Shown here: positions 62,934 through 64,000 of the stretch, one piece after another
How the letters are laid out: every line of letters begins with the position of its first letter
Numbering within the stretch: position 1 is the first letter of the stretch
Source: Actinostola sp. cb2023
Lineage: Eukaryota > Cnidaria > Anthozoa > Actiniaria > Actinostolidae
NCBI GenBank assembly: GCA_033675265.1
Contig: JAUJYZ010001197.1
Location: 340,501-404,500 of the forward strand
Length of the DNA: 64,000 nt
Direction of reading: 5' to 3'
Notes under the pieces: generated by a model
Databases searched by the model: none
The model's input: only the letters and a program-made list of their open reading frames with translations
Told to the model about the DNA's origin: nothing
Translations under genes and position numbers: made by a program

Positions 62934-63424
62934 AGTAGTGAAAATGGTATACTATCACGAATCCTGCAATCTGATTGGCTAACATACTCACTATCTATTG
63001 AGTGATAGATTGTGAGTAGCGAAAATGCCGGCGTTTTGAACAAAAACAAAGCAATAAATCAATAAATATTGGTATAAAAGTATGCTAGTTGGTTTCTACT
63101 AAAACAATTAGACTACTCGTTCTCGTTTTCTATGAGTCAAATAGTGAACTCGTGGAAAACTCGAACTCATAGTCTAGTTGATAAATAGAAGCACTCGGGG
63201 ATTGGAAGAAGAAGAGACAAGGTTTGAAGAGCGCGGGGTTTTCCCTTCACTCTCCTCCAGTAATAATTCAACCAAATACCCTACAAATGATATAGAAAGG
63301 ACTGAATGGGCCATTTTTAGGGGTGGTCTTCATTAACTTTTAGGCTCGAAAAAAAACACGTCTCAGTTCGCTATCTTCACTAACACATCACTTTAAACTA
63401 GGAGAGCTTGAAGATATCGAGCAA

Positions 63425-64000
63425 TGTTGACGCCTTGCATGGTGCCTCTTAGAGACTGCATGACATTTAAGCGCTTTTTAGTCCATTTATTCTACGTTGA
63501 CGACTTGCATGATGGTGCCTCTTAGAGACTGCATGACATTTAAGCGCTTTTTAGTCCATTTATTCTACGTTGACGACTTGCATGATGGTGCCTCTTAGAG
63601 ACTGCATGACATTTAAGCGCTTTTTAATCCATTTATTCTACGTTGACGACTTGCATGATGGTGCCTCTTAGAGACTGCATGACATTTAAGCGCTTTTTAG
63701 TCCATTTATTCTACGTTGACGACTTGCATGGTGCCTCTTAAAGAGACTGCATGACATTTAAGCGCTTTTTAGTCCATTTATTCTACGTTGACGACTTGCA
63801 TGGTGCCTCTTAAGAGACTGCATGACATTTAAGCGCTTTTTAGTCCATTTATTCTACGTTGACGACTTGCATGGTGCCTCTTAGAGACTGCATGACATTT
63901 AAGCGCTTTTTAGTCCATTTATTCTACGTTGACGACTTGCATGGTGCCTCTTAGAGACTGCATGACATTTAAGCGCTTTTTAGTCCATTTATTCTACGTT
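63425..64000. repeat. 70/73-bp minisatellite running off the right edge
   Basis: Eight units containing cgttgacgacttgcatgatg, gtgcctcttagagactgcat, gacatttaagcgctttttag and tccatttattcta. The 70-bp type lacks three bases (catggtg instead of catgatggtg). Confidence 0.95.

Overview
This is a metazoan nuclear window: intron-rich genes with GT-AG splice sites and AT-rich introns. The introns are packed with minisatellites, satellite DNA and short foldback DNA transposons. The gene content and repeat style suit a marine invertebrate, perhaps an anthozoan cnidarian. That taxonomic guess is inference; nothing here fixes the species.

Two genes lie on the + strand. Positions 92-4673 hold the last four coding exons of an RNA-binding protein with a Gly/Tyr/Pro-rich tail of the hnRNP A/B or DAZAP1 type; its RNA-recognition domains must lie left of the window. 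From 7215 to at least 59529 runs a RasGRF-type exchange factor. Thirteen consecutive exons join in phase to 585 codons covering PH1, coiled coil, IQ motif, DH (RhoGEF) and PH2. The REM and CDC25 (RasGEF) part lies beyond the right edge.

The RASGRF introns hold most of the window. In order they carry a 38-bp minisatellite (12.7-15.6 kb); a tgtctgc minisatellite split by a TTAA-flanked transposon (16.5-18.6 kb); a 62-bp array (19.1-20.7 kb); a 55-bp array (20.9-21.35 kb) whose sister lies in opposite orientation at 5.1-5.7 kb; gtgtctg-rich arrays (21.9-24.65 kb); and a 10.3-kb satellite of about 113 nearly identical 91-bp units (25.2-35.5 kb) between two DH-domain exons. Further on are a GATA/GACA microsatellite, several MITE families with two or three copies each, hAT-like elements at 39.2 and 49.4 kb, and a Harbinger-like element with a MADF-like ORF remnant at 54.8 kb. 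The 3' end has minisatellites at 56, 57, 60.4-61.6 and 63.4-64 kb.

No bacterial-type operon, CRISPR array or rRNA was seen, and I could not support any tRNA. The most interesting features are the repeat systems: the homogenised 91-bp satellite with an acceptor-like motif in every unit, foldback elements that appear to have seeded minisatellites, nested TTAA-target elements, and arrays that abut functional splice sites.
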